From Apium graveolens (taxonomy: Eukaryota; Streptophyta; Magnoliopsida; Apiales; Apiaceae): a stretch of DNA of 64,000 nucleotides. Each line of letters starts with the position of its first letter. Position 1 is the stretch's first letter. Below, piece by piece: positions 11,153 through 23,500 of this stretch. The stretch lies in assembly GCF_009905375.1 (NCBI RefSeq), contig NC_133656.1, positions 238,619,996 to 238,683,995 on the forward strand. The letters are read 5' to 3'. Under the pieces are notes generated by a model. It was not told the origin of the DNA. It saw only the letters and a program-made list of their open reading frames with translations, and searched no databases. A program made the translations under genes and the position numbers.

Positions 11153-11868
11153 GATGACAATTTATACAGAACCGATAAATACACGATCCGTATCGATTCA
11201 ATCGGGTTTTACCTAATCTAAATATTTTGGGTTCGGCTTTGATTTTTAAACCCGAACCATTTTCTTGTCGGGTTTGGATTTATGATATACCATTTCGAAC
11301 CCGACCCGAAAACCAGAAACTCATTATATTCTGACACAAACCCGAACACAATCTGAAACCCGTGTTAATATATAACAAATATCTTACATTTTATTAGTAG
11401 TAGTATAATATATAATATATTATATTATTAATATTAATATTATAAATTATACTTTTTACAAACTATTGCATTAAAGTCGCTTAAACATGTTCTCAGCACT
11501 ATGTTCAAGACTAGTATACTAAAGGTCAAGATTGTTGCATTATTTAACCAATAATTTTATTCATAAAAGTATGATTCATTATATTTTATAAACCCTCTTA
11601 TGAGCACTTTGCTCAAAAATTTCAATATCGCATTTTGCTCAAATCAGATCCTAGTAATCTTTCACTAGAATTTGTGCAAATTAATGTACAATTTAGTAGA
11701 GATCTACAAATCCAAACGCGAACCGAACCCGAATAAAACCCGATGGATTCGGGTTTGGATTTAGTGGTACGAGTTTTTCCGAGTTCGGGTTCGGATTTGG
11801 CAAAAAAGTCGGATTTGGATTTAAATTTTGCTAAACCCGTGTCGACCAACCCGATTGTCATCCCTAAT
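11150..11868. mobile_element. non-autonomous hAT remnant
   Basis: The left tip reads GATGACAATTTATAC and the right tip GATTGTCATCCCTA, inverted Ac-type hAT ends, with GGGTTTGGATT-type subterminal repeats on both sides. The flanks are similar 8-base words (TTCCTCGA and TTCCTTCG), probably a decayed target duplication. The BRF1-like relic resumes directly on the right at about 11869. No transposase is present. Confidence 0.65.
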
Positions 11869-11955
11869 TCCTTCGTTGATTTTGATAGGGTTATTAGCGC
11901 TCATACCGCTAAGGTTTGTGGTTTTCGATATAACTGAAAAGAGCCCTCAATTAAA
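11869..11955 (-). pseudogene. relic B continued: BRF1-like 5' end beyond the hAT
   Basis: GATAGGGTTATTAGCGC aligns with the gene at the codons just after its ATG (TATAGGGTTATCTGCGC). It continues into a leader shared with relic C (TTTGTG, TTTTCGATA, CTGAAAAGA, CCCTCAATT). The hAT thus split one relic in two. Confidence 0.65.
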
Positions 11956-11999
11956 TATTAAAATAAAAATTTATTTATCTTTTTTTAAAATGAAATTAA

Positions 12000-12455
12000 T
12001 AATTATAAAATTTGTAAACAATAAATATTCCCGTATAAATTATTTTGAAAATTTTTCGCTTCTCTCACATTTTGTAATAAAATCATCTACCACACTTTTA
12101 ATGTCAAATTCATTTAAAATATTATTTTCAATTTACTATCAAAATAGTTACGCGCATTTCTTGTGACATAACTATTCATCAAAATTCCTGCAAAAAAATT
12201 ATTCTTCGAAATTGTTCTTTTACTAAATAACATTTCTTGTTAAATTTTAATATGCACGTAACATGTGACGTCATCAATACGTAAGACGAGACCGCATACA
12301 TTACTGTCAATGTAGGATTCCTAGAGGCACAAAATTTGCGATTTGATTCACAGATACGCCACCACAACACTCTTCCTCCATTGATTTTATAGGGTTATTC
12401 GCGCCGCTACTGCTAAGCTAAGATTTGTGATTTTCGATAAATCTGAAAAGATCCC
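12000..12455 (-). pseudogene. relic C of the BRF1-like zinc-ribbon start
   Basis: This is the best-preserved relic. 12262-12440 aligns with gene positions 6270-6433 and still encodes WRICESNRKF against WCRICKSNRKL in the intact gene, then shifts frame. The unit includes the 5' leader and about 250 bp beyond the homologous coding part, colinear with units A and B. Confidence 0.75.
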
Positions 12456-12600
12456 TCAATTTTAATATGCGCATTAATAGGTGATGTCATCGGTAATTAA
12501 GACGAGACCACAATACATCCAAAGTAGGAGTCACATATATGGCTAGTCGGCTAATACAACTAATCGCATATATTAATACAGTATGAATGTCAATTTTTTG
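12456..12600 (-). pseudogene. relic D, partial BRF1-like unit
   Basis: TTTTAATATGCGCATTAATAGG, interrupted here by this note only because of length, leads into GTGATGTCAT and AAGACGAGACC, the same order as units A-C. It is a fourth head-to-tail copy, shorter and more decayed, ending close to the solo LTR at 12631. Confidence 0.55.
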
Positions 12601-13512
12601 TTCTTAAAGAATAAAGTTAGAGGTTCAAAATGTAACGAATTACATTTTCGTAAATTATATTGTGTGAATAAAATATAAATTATATGTAATTAAATGAATT
12701 AGTGAAAGAATGTTTAGAAATATATTATTTTAGTTTGATGAGTCAATATAAGACTTAAGTAATGAAATGTGGTTAATATCTAAGATAGAGTATCAGCCGC
12801 ACTATCAGATGGGACGTAACCGTAAAGGCTGGTTAAAATGAAAGATGGAAATGATATTATGGTTAAGAAACGGATTTATGTGAAATAGTTGGAAATGTGA
12901 GATAAAAAGAATTTTATGTGTTTACGTTATTAATTGATTAAGAGTATGTAGAATTGAATTATTATTTGAGTTAGTGATATATATATATATATATAATTGC
13001 GAAAAGTATTTATAAATAAAGTTTAAATGATAAAATTTGCGAATATGAGATTTGGTTGAATGAGATGCATTAATATATGTTATTTTACCCTTATATGTGC
13101 AAAAGAGTGATCGAGGGATTTTTAAATATTTTTAAATAATTTATTTGGCAGAATATGAGGAATATTTAATTTTTAAAGATTTTTATAAAATGATCAGAGT
13201 ACGTTCAAGTTCAAGTTATGAAACCTAATCTATTTTAAAAACTCTATTTATTTTAAAGACTTGATATTTTAAAATAATTTTATAAAAATTAAAATTTGTG
13301 AAAAGTAAGTCGTACACTCCAAAAATTATTCTAAAAATATGAGGAGGCAAATAATTTTATTCTTTACATTTTAATCATCAAATTTTCAATTTTGATGAAT
13401 TGTTAAATTCAAGTTTTCTAATTTACAAAATCATTTTCAGCATTTACAGAAAAAAAAAAAGAAAATTCACCGGAGGGTGAATTTCTCTTTTTGCCCCTAG
13501 CTGTTATATACT

Positions 13513-13680
13513 CTCTTCCCCCTCCTTCCTTCTCTCTCTCTCGCTCTCTCCCTCCCTCCTCCTCCCTCTCTCTCTCTCTCTCTCTTCATCTCTTCCCCCT
13601 CCTTCCTTCTCTCTCTCTCGCTCTCTCCCTCCCTCCTCCTCCCTCTCTCTCTCTCTCTCTCTCTTCATCTCTTCCATTTC
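13513..13680 (+). repeat. CT-rich microsatellite, duplicated block
   Basis: A block of about 80 bp (TTCCCCCTCCTTCCTTCTCT followed by CT runs and CTTCATCTC) occurs twice in tandem inside the long LTR. The open frame through it (13491-13694) is a simple-sequence artefact of Ser, Pro and Leu. Confidence 0.9.
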
Positions 13681-14698
13681 TTGATCATTTTTGAATTGGA
13701 GACCACTCTTGAGCTCAGTTTCTTCTCCACAACAGTTATATATGATTCAATGTGTGAATCCTTGAGGTTTTTGAAAAACCCGAATTAGGGTTTAGTTCGA
13801 TTTTTGATGAAAATCTAATGAGTTTAATAATTTTGATTGTTGTAATTAAACATGTATTTGATGTTATTAGTGATTAATTGTCGGAGTTTAGTTGGAAACC
13901 CCGAAGAGGGCACCACCGGTAAGCCGACGGGGACGATGATGACTCTTGAGTCCGACTTTATTTAATTCTGTATATGCATGTCGATTAATTCGAAATTTTT
14001 AATTTCAAATTTGCTTAATTAAGTTCAATTTTTACTAATAATCAATATGAACTTGTTCCGTAATTTCGTGTTATGTGAGTATGAATCTCGAAATTTGTTT
14101 CCAAAATTTTAGAACTTTAATTCGAATTTTATGATTAAATTCAATATAAATGGTCATGTGAATGATTGTCGAGATTAAATCTGAATTAGAGTATTGCATG
14201 TTAAGATTCTACGTTTTAGACTTGGATTGCTTGAATGATTCGAATTATGTAATTACATGTCTAGTTGATGTGAATCTGAATTTAAAAGAAAAATATAGTT
14301 ATATGTATGACTGATTCGAAAAGTAAATTGGATTGTGAACTTGCTTGGTGATATCAAAATTTAGGTAGTATGAATATACAAACATGTTATGTCAAATTTT
14401 CGATAAAAATGTAATCGTCTATTAGTGTATAAGAATAAGGATAGTGGTTGTTTAAAATTTTGTGTGATAAGCCTACAAATATATATGAGTATGCTATTGA
14501 TTGTGATTACGTGTTATGTGTAATTAAGGTTTATTTGTAAGACTACTTATAAGTAGTGAAGTGAGATAGATAAAGATTGAGTATAAATACGTAATAGGTT
14601 TGATTATAGGTGGATGTGGCAGCGAACCGATTCAGGTTAAGAGGAAAAGCTTTCGAGGCAAGTAATATTGCCTTCTTATAACGATAATGGTTGTGATA

Positions 14699-16403
14699 TC
14701 TATTATTTATATAATAGAGCAAATAGGGGGTTGGGTGAGACAATTAATTCCAGATTACTAATTTACCCCTCAATAATAAATATAAATAATTGTCAAATTT
14801 AATATCATGTATTAATTACATTTAAGTCATTATTACTCCTTATTAATATATATAAATAATTGCCATATTTAATAACATATATTAATTACACCTAACTCAT
14901 TAGTATTAATAATTTTATACATGTTATCATTTATCATTGAATATTAACAACCTATAATTAGATATCTAAAATTTAATAATACTTGCCTATATATATACTA
15001 AATTCTTATTTTTTTAAAGACTTTATATAAAATAAATTTATTTTCAGCAAATAAATTTAATATGTTAGCTAATCTGAAAATGACAATGTTAGTGTATAAG
15101 TATTAAATTCAAGAAATAAAATTGATATTATCTTTGTATATGAATAAAAGAGTGAGTTATGAGAAAAGTTTATAATAAAGTTGAGATTTTTATTATATGA
15201 CCAAATCGAATATAAACTAAGACTGGTTTGAAGATTTTGAATATATATAATAAAATATTAAAATATCAAGTTCATTACAGCTACAATAATATTTTACAAT
15301 AGTAATGTGAATCATTTTTTTTACATTAACCAATTTAAAGTTTTTCAGAGGTATAAGTAAAAGAGTTATAAGATTACCGCAATGGTATGGAAATCAAAAA
15401 ATTTGCCAATAAATTGCTACAAGACAACCAAACAATCTATTGAGCAAAATCGGAGCATACAACATTTTTGCCATTTTTGATCAAAATCGGCAATTTTCCG
15501 ATTATAATTTGACGAATCAAACACACGATTTGAGGCTATGAAGAGAAGAAAAGGAAGAAGAAATATACTCAGCATCTAGTTGGTGAAGAATGACAATTTT
15601 AAATGAAGAAATCAGACGGTTGCCGAATAGAAACTGAAAATATAAGGGAAGAAGAAGAGAGATGCGTAAAGATGATTAAGACTCTTATTATTTTAATAAA
15701 TAATGCACACAAAATAATGTTATAACTTAGTATGGACGTACAAATGCAATTTTACACATCTCAAATATAATTATTTTACTTATATATTTTAAAAGAATAT
15801 AAAAATATGTTCAATATTATTTCGATAAATTCTCAATTTTTGATAAACCGTAAATCAGTAGTTCAACCAATTTAGTCCATTTTTCAATTTTCATTATAAT
15901 TGATTACTGGCTTATCTATTAATATATTTATCATAAAAAATGATGTATATTGAAAAATGTATTTATATTGTCAATTGTACAATATTATATTTAATGTGTC
16001 GGCTTTCATATCCAATCATTACATTTTCTAACATGGAAAGTAAGATTACCTCATATTCATTATATTTTGTATCACTAATTGTACCATGTAAACAACTATA
16101 ATAACTCTTTAATTAACTCCGCAATATTTCATTCTTATGAGTTGTAATTATTTTCATGAGATATTTATACTTTCATTTGTATTATATTTTGATCGTATAT
16201 TTCGATTTCATTTCTGCATATTCAATTCATTTTGAGAAAAAACACGTTAAGTAAGACATCGATCTCAATTTCATAAAGAGAGATATTTAGTTAATTGATC
16301 CATCCTGAAATAACATGAATATATCGTCGATAATTAGAATCAAAATAACATCAATTCACATACTATAAAACATGCTCGTGCATTGTACGGGTTATAGAGC
16401 TAG
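14699..16403 (+). mobile_element. non-autonomous Helitron, 1705 bp
   Basis: The 5' end is TCTATTATTTATATAATAGA directly after an A. The 3' end has the hairpin CTCGTGCATTGTACGGG and terminates CTAG directly before a T. These are complete Helitron ends with the standard A/T insertion site. No Rep/helicase or captured gene was recognised. It sits inside the long solo LTR, so it is younger than that insertion. Confidence 0.8.
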
Positions 16404-17859
16404 TTGAAATGAAAAGATGAATGAAATGATAGTATAAATTTATATTAAAATGAAAAGATAGAATAAATGATAGTATGATTCTTTTGAATACCATCCTTTT
16501 ACCATGCTTACCGTGATTCCATTCTAGTACTTGTCAACCTTAATTGTAACCTAAACCTTGCACCATTATTAACCTTTAAGTTCAATTGATATTTTTGCCC
16601 TGCTACAATATGTTCATTGATAACTTGTGCCTTAACGATACCTATGGTGATTGAATATCCTTGTCTTATTGAAAATCGTGTTCAAGCGATGGCTTTGCAT
16701 TAATACTACCTTACTATTGGTAACCAGTGATTGTAACCTTGATCTTGTCCACCTTTCATACTGTTAATATTTGTGTTCATTTCTTGTTCGTACCCTAATA
16801 AGTAGATTTCTATATAATTCTTGTTACACCCTTATATCTTGAAATGAAGATTAGAATGATTTTGTACTTGAAAGAGTCTAAATGATTTCAAAGGTCGGTA
16901 AATGTTTTAAAATGAATTTAGTTTGAAAAATAAAATAATTTTTTCAATATAAAGGTTTTCATTGAAATCCTAAAGATTGGAGGCGTAAGTGGCCATGTAA
17001 CAATGGTCCAGAGCCGGAGACGGACCGATGTTATTGAATCTGGAGATGGATCGGAAAATATTTAAAGGCTAAACAGTGCCTTAGGTACCTTTAATGACCA
17101 GATGGAGGTCAGTACTGGCTGATCACCCGTATTATTTATTTATGAAAGTTGATATACACTCTAAGCAGAAGATATTGATATTTGTTTTCAAAAGTAAAAG
17201 TAAAATTGTGCGATAGTACTGTTTACATTCAAAAGCAGATTGGATTCTAAAAGTTTTGAACGCAAAGAAAAAGAATGCTTTGAAAAGAAAGAAGTTACGA
17301 AAAGAATCGAATTATAGAATTTTGAGTACTACCCTCCTCGTAACCCTCACTTTAAACCCTAAATTACACTAAGATTGAGTTTAGAATGTTAAGATAGACT
17401 TTTACTGTCAAGTTTAAAAATTATTGTTAATTTTAGTTATTTGCCGAGTTTTGTGGCTCATTTATTCTATTTTCATCTAATCATTGGCAATTAAGTAAGA
17501 AGGTCACGATTCTTAGATACACAGAGTGTATTTAGTGGACCGTTGCAGACTGTTAGGTTAGTTGCCCCATGGGAAATTGGGAGGATCGCTTTGACTTTTG
17601 GGTTACGTATGTATATTTTGGTTCCAAATATTTATGGGTTATATGGAAATTCCAACTCTGAATTGTAATTTGTAATAATGATTAAGTTGGTTATATAATT
17701 TTAAACTCCTGATTGATAGTTGTAGTCTTGTTCATACCTTATCATGTATAGATCTTGTTATGAATTTCGGGATTTATTATTATTATATTAATTATGTTAT
17801 TTAGTGATTATGTCGTGATTTCTAAATCAGTACTCCGAGTTTGAGAGCATCACACAAAA

Positions 17860-18530
17860 TTTTACTTAATTAAGAGAAGTGCATTCTGTGTTATTCTAAT
17901 TTATAAATTAACATTGTTGAGGGGAACTTGTCTAAGCATAACTTACTTAATTCTAAATAGAACGCCCACAAAGAGAAAAAAGCTCAAATTCTATATTGAA
18001 TGCCAACTATAATGCGATTTGCAACAACTGACCAAAAGACTTTTCTCTCTCGCATGAGAGTCGTCCACCCTAAATTTACCTAACCCTATCCGCCCTACTT
18101 TCTTTTTCACCCTTTCTACCCATCTCTATCTCCATCTTCTCCTTTTATTCACTTTTTCTTTAATAAAATCGAGATTTATTTTACAAAACTCGAAAAATCC
18201 ATTACAATTCTTCACTTTAGTTTTCAGATGTACTAAGATAAAAGCTTGGATTTTATAATAAAATTCAGTTTTTGGATTCAAAATCTCTATTATAACAACA
18301 TATTACAGTTTGGTGTTATTCCGAGATTATTGAATTTTGGGTTTTTTTCGTATTGTTCTGTTTAAGTTAATATTTGTGTGTCTGATTGTCTCGCTTTGTG
18401 CGATGTGTTGGTTGTATTGAAAATGAATTGGATGGTGTATTGGGAGATTAGGATATCTCGCATCAACAACACTTTCGGTAGGTCTATATCTGGTGTCCAA
18501 CAGGTAGATAGCTAGCGTGCGTTTGGAACG
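17860..18530. other. intergenic
   Basis: The left half is AT-rich. A pyrimidine-rich stretch at about 18050-18200 has no recognised gene. Confidence 0.4.
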
Positions 18531-18845
18531 ATGGTTAAAATCACATGTGCTCACCTCTCACAAAAAATATTTGTTCATAACATGAGACCTCTAAACTCAG
18601 TTGTTGCAACTGAGTCCTCTGAACATTACAATAACAATCGAATTAATGTGAGGGACAATTGTGAAGCTACTGTTTTCGGGGGAGATGCGTGCTGGATTGT
18701 CCGGGAAACCATTACCTTCATTTTTAATTTTCAAAATATTTATATTCAGTTTGTTAAACAATCCGGAAACAAAACGGCTAATTATTTAAACTATATTTGT
18801 TTTTCAACCTGGTTGCATTATCAGTTGGGGATTTGTCCCTATTAA
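18531..18845 (+). pseudogene. possible LINE RNase H fragment
   Basis: The 104-residue open frame ends with IYIQFVKQSGNKTANYLNYI, which resembles the C-terminal RNase H motif of plant LINE polyproteins (F-V-K/R-R-x-x-N-x-x-A). The upstream part is too diverged to assign. No reverse transcriptase lies nearby, so this would be a 5'-truncated or decayed copy. The assignment rests on one short motif. Confidence 0.35.
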
Positions 18846-19034
18846 ATCTTTTTCAAGTCATTAATAAAATCAGCTTTAAATTTTACAAAACAATGCGATT
18901 TGCAACTAATAGAAAAGATACATAATTAAGAAGTAACACAAACCCTTGCAGAGTAAATTACCTGTATGAGTCCAACTTTACTTCCTTTTGAACGGCAACT
19001 CAAAACTATGATTTCAGTTTGTGCTCCAGTTTAT

Positions 19035-19600
19035 CCCTGCTATGTTGTCACTAATAGCACAAGTCTGATGAATCTAGACATGGCAATTCGTGCATACTAT
19101 CGTATCGTGTATTTTCATGTTTTGTGAAGGTAAACATAAAACCGACATGTTTAGGATTTGTTTATTTTCGTGTTCGTATTTTTTATGTAAAATTAAATAT
19201 TAATATTAATCAAAATAAATTAATAAATATATATATAAGATTATTAGGTAAAATTTAAACAAAAGAAATTAAAAATATATATTTAGATCGCATTTACATC
19301 CATATTATAAAATCAGGTATTTATTTTAAAAATAAATATGCAAAATATCTATTATAATTATACATATATTCATTATAATTATTAATATTTAATTATAATA
19401 TATATTTATGTAGTATATTTCGTGTTGCGCCATGTACTCAAAGGGAAGACACAAAACCGACACTAAAAAGACAAACATAAACACTAAATTTTCGTGTCAT
19501 TTCGTATAAGTCATGTCCATAATAGCCAGAAGAATCTTTGAAGCTGTTTAGGGAAACGCATAGGTTGGGCGTTAAGGGTAAGGCTAATCAGTTTAGTTTT
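19035..19600 (+). pseudogene. PPR relic split by a MITE
   Basis: 19520-19600 encodes ESLKLF, then GVKGKANQFSF, colinear with ESLKVFGEMHREGVKSNQF of the PPR gene at 1909-1970. The segment left of the MITE (about 19035-19076, ending CTGATGAATC) aligns with the immediately preceding PPR sequence. The two halves flank the insertion at 19077-19517. Confidence 0.65.
19077..19517. mobile_element. hAT-like MITE
   Basis: The left end is TAGACATGGCAATTCGTG and the right end is CGTGTCATTTCGTATAAG followed by TCATGTCCATAATAG, imperfect inverted repeats. Similar 8-base words GATGAATC and GAAGAATC flank it, consistent with a decayed hAT target duplication. The middle is AT-rich and non-coding. Confidence 0.6.
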
Positions 19601-20556
19601 GACTAAGTTTATAAAAGTCCAGTTTGTTATGTCAGCGACAACATTACTGGGCAAGCAACACCGGCGCTAATTACCATTTTTCCGGGGAATCTTTGTCCTA
19701 TTCTCCGATGTGATAAAAAGCCTAAACCACTACAGCTGCTGTTTAATTTATTCAGGAACATAATCCCAGATTTCGCAATGCCAGCACTAAATTGCAGCTT
19801 TAAAGTTCGGCAAAAGTTACACTATATTAAAGTATTTAAAGTTGTTGCCATTTAAGCAGGACAGTAATTACATGGAAGCTGAAGGATCGTTGGTCCAGTA
19901 GACTAGTAATAGAAAGTATTCCCAAGCCAGATTCTTCAGTTAGTAGAAAAGTTGCCCATAGGCCAGAACTGTTGTTTATGAAGTAAATTTGTGTTGGCAA
20001 CAAGACCAGTATGCACATAACCGAAAATGAAAACTAGAATCAAATATCGCATATACTATATATATATTGAGATCAAGTTTCTGTAAGAAGCTTTCAACAA
20101 GGCTAAACATAGAGCTTGAGTTGGCAGCGGCTCCTATACAGAGCTCGTCAGAGACAAAACCTGCCATGCATAATCACAAAAAAGTAGTATTCTACTTTAA
20201 AAGATCTGAACATCTTAAGCCTCAAATTATGCATCTAACCTGGGGTCTCAAACTTCCTGACTCTTAAGCCGTTTAATAAATCTAATGCCCTAAATGACAC
20301 AAATCTTGCAGAGCAGATAAAGATGAATACATATTTTTTATAAAAATGTCACATGACAAGTCCTAATTTAACTACCATTATTACTACTATTAAGCCCCTA
20401 AACTTGCCACGACAGACACCCCTTCAGGCTCAGTGTTGATCTTTTCTTGTTTGCCAAATTCTGAGTTACCAAGTTGAAGATAAAAATATATTAAGATACT
20501 TGGGTGTCATGTATTCTTGAGAATGCAATACCTGGACTTCTTTTTCGCAATCTAGG
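19601..20556. other. intergenic / 3' flank of the RPC2-like gene
   Basis: Short open frames on both strands show no family features. The part next to 20556 is presumably the 3' UTR of the minus-strand gene. Confidence 0.4.
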
Positions 20557-23500
20557 TCAAGCTTGTGTCAACTTTAACCGTGGAACAATATTCATTGATT
20601 GTAGTTCCTGAAGAAATGAGGTAAAGCATTTAGGAGCTAAAACTAATAAGATATGCATCACATGAAATAAAAGACATAAAAGACTGAGAAAACCTAAATA
20701 ACTTCTTAATTCAAGCTACTGAGAGCAAGACATCAACTATTACATCTTATATACAGTTCTCATTAAAATTTGTATCTAAAAACACTAAAAATGCGCTCAT
20801 GCAATCAGAGGGTAATACTCTTCAACACAAGAAACAACAGACACTATATATGTAATATGATACAGCACGAGAAAAATTGAATTCATGCATAAAAGTAATT
20901 AGGAACAGCAAGCATGAAGTAAACAATATAAAGTAACCTAGTTAGTACAGACTGCTTCTACACTGAGTCAGAAATTACTATATATTTGATGAATAATTTA
21001 GTCCAGTAAAAATGAAAATTTTAACAGACTCTTAAATCTAAGTGAACTAATGAAATAGCAAACAAAAGATGCTTTTACTTTGTTTGCAGCCTCTGATATA
21101 TATAAGATTAGGAAATTATTATTTTTATTATTTCAGATTCTTTTCACATTAGTATATTACTTTTTACACCACAGAGGGGAATGCAAGAGGCAGAAAAGCT
21201 GTTTGCATGAAATTCAACCGAGAGAAAACGACAACGAAAAAAAACAAGAAATATGAGATCTCAAGGCAGCAGATAATTTAAGAGCTCAACACTCTGGAGG
21301 TAATGATGAATCGGGAACCATAAAAACACATAAAAAGCAACTTGTCCCTTTTGGCCAGGAATATTGCAGAGTCGGGGGCAACTTGTGGTATTTCTGGTTG
21401 TTCAATATGATTAGTCAATATCATGGATGATAAGCCTATTCCAACGTGAACATGGAGAGCGTTAGCTATGGATTTAATTAGGCTTAACCATTTCTAGGGG
21501 GCTGTACTTTTGGAAAGAGCTACATCAGTGTTAATAAAAGCACGCATATAGTGCGCTTAACGCAGCAAAGTGCGACTATAGCACCTAAAACTGCAAAAGC
21601 AAGCAACAACCATACAGTGCGCTAATTTATGAAGCGTGTATAACTAAATACATACAGATAACATGTACAGACACACACACTTGAGGCGAATGAAGCTCCT
21701 CAACAGGACTATAACAGTAGTGCGTGGTTACCATCTGCTAACACCTATCATACTTCACCAAAAACCATTTCAATCACGCGGTCCAAGTGGTGGTTTAAGA
21801 CCCTTTATCATAGTCCACAACAAAGTAAAGCAAATACCGGTAATAAAAGCTGGGATGCATTTGGCATTTTAATGACAGACATATTTTCTCTACTTTTGCA
21901 TGGAGCAAACTGCAGTTTTAAAGCGCGCTTATTGTCATTTGGCCACATAAAGGGTGTTAACCGTGTAAAAAAAACAAAAAACAATTCACTAATATATATA
22001 TATATATTTATATTTAAACCTAAACATAATATGATATCGGCGTTTAATTTTTATACTTGCAGCCGCACATTACACACTGCTCAGTACTCACACTCCTTCC
22101 AGATCTCTCTTTCCCCCTCCCCATCTCCCTCTCTTCCCCTGTCTTCCTCCTATTAACGTGATACAGTGATACAATGTATATATTTCTACATATACAGTGA
22201 TATAGTTTATATTATACAAGTATACCAACACCTATATACATACAGATAACACGTACACACACACACTTGAAGCGAATGAAGCTCCTCAACAGGACTATAA
22301 CAGTAGTACGTGGTTACCATCTGCTAACACCTATCATACTTCACTGAAAACCATTTCAATCACGTGGTCCAAGTGGTGGTTTAAGACTCTTTATCATAGT
22401 CCACAACAAAATAAAGCAAATACCTGTAATAAAAGCTTGGATTCATTTGGCATTTTAATGACAGACATATTTTCTCTACTTTTGCATGTGGAGCAAACTG
22501 CAGTTTTAAGCTTATAGTCAAAGTATCCTAGAAGACCACAGACATTGCAAACCTGTAATTGAAACAGGGATGATCAAAATACATCTGCAGGCAGGAATAG
22601 ATCTGACTAAATAGCAAAAAACAAACATGTTTGCAGGATTAAAGAAAATTTTTACAAAACCTCGTGTTTAAACCAAAGTGCATAAACTAAAACTTGCAAA
22701 ACCAACAAATGGAAGACGGAGACAAAAATTAAAGAGATAAAGCAAATAGACAATTATTAGGCACACTGCAATATTAATAACTACATCCACTACTTCTCTC
22801 CACTATACCCACTATATACATATAATATTAATCGGTCCCACTACTTTACTCACTTTTTTAACTTTCCTCCACTACTTTATCATTTTTCTTAAACTCCGTG
22901 CCCAACCCAAATGTAAACATTTGGGAGGGACGGAGGGGAGTAGTATTCTTGCAATAACAAAATATGCCACAAGAAAAATGTCTTCCCACTTGACTAACTA
23001 TAACAAAACACAGCAAGTGTAACAATAACCATGCTAGCTGTTGTGCCACACGGTGGTACATGTGCGAAAACTTGAATATTTTTTCACATACATACAACTG
23101 CTCTACAACAAAACATACCTGAACCTCAACAGAATCCGCAGAGACCATCAACCTCTCATGAATTGACATGCTAGCTCCATATGCAACTAGGCAATCCCTA
23201 TCCTTTTCACCAAGACGTGCACCTGCGATACTTCAGGTAATTAAAGAGAACATATAGTGTAAAAAGCACTCTAGTTAATGGTCGTAGACAAAGTACTGAC
23301 CTTCATATTGTTTTCGTTTCAAAGACTTTTTCGAAAAAACTCGCATCTTATCCATGACCTATAGCATATAATTATGTAGTAGCTGAAGATCAGCAACAGA
23401 GATTAATTGATAGTCAATAACAAAAGGAAGAAATTAGATGCAGGATAGTCTAATGTCTTCTGCGGGAGGAAGCTGGCATGGCTTAGTAATTGGTGGATAA

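Larger units (their letters stand above)
12631..17854 (+). mobile_element. long solo LTR (about 3.5 kb) with nested Helitron
   Basis: The element starts TGTAACGAATTAC and ends GAGAGCATCACA. A perfect 5-bp duplication CAAAA flanks it (12626-12630 and 17855-17859). Without the nested Helitron (14699-16403) it is about 3519 bp and has no coding domain, so a solo LTR is the simplest reading. The length and the terminal block ACTCCGAGTTTGAGAGCATC suggest a Ty3/Gypsy element, possibly a Tekay-type chromovirus, but no internal domain confirms this. Confidence 0.75.

Noticed and set aside
13491..13694. 67-residue Ser/Pro/Leu open frame
   Set aside because: It is a translation of the CT microsatellite.
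22202..22284. ELHS-type ending as the true last RPC2-like exon
   Set aside because: The exon at 20607-20557 encodes the conserved family end [13 protein letters not shown] and a stop, so it is preferred; the other is kept only as a finding.
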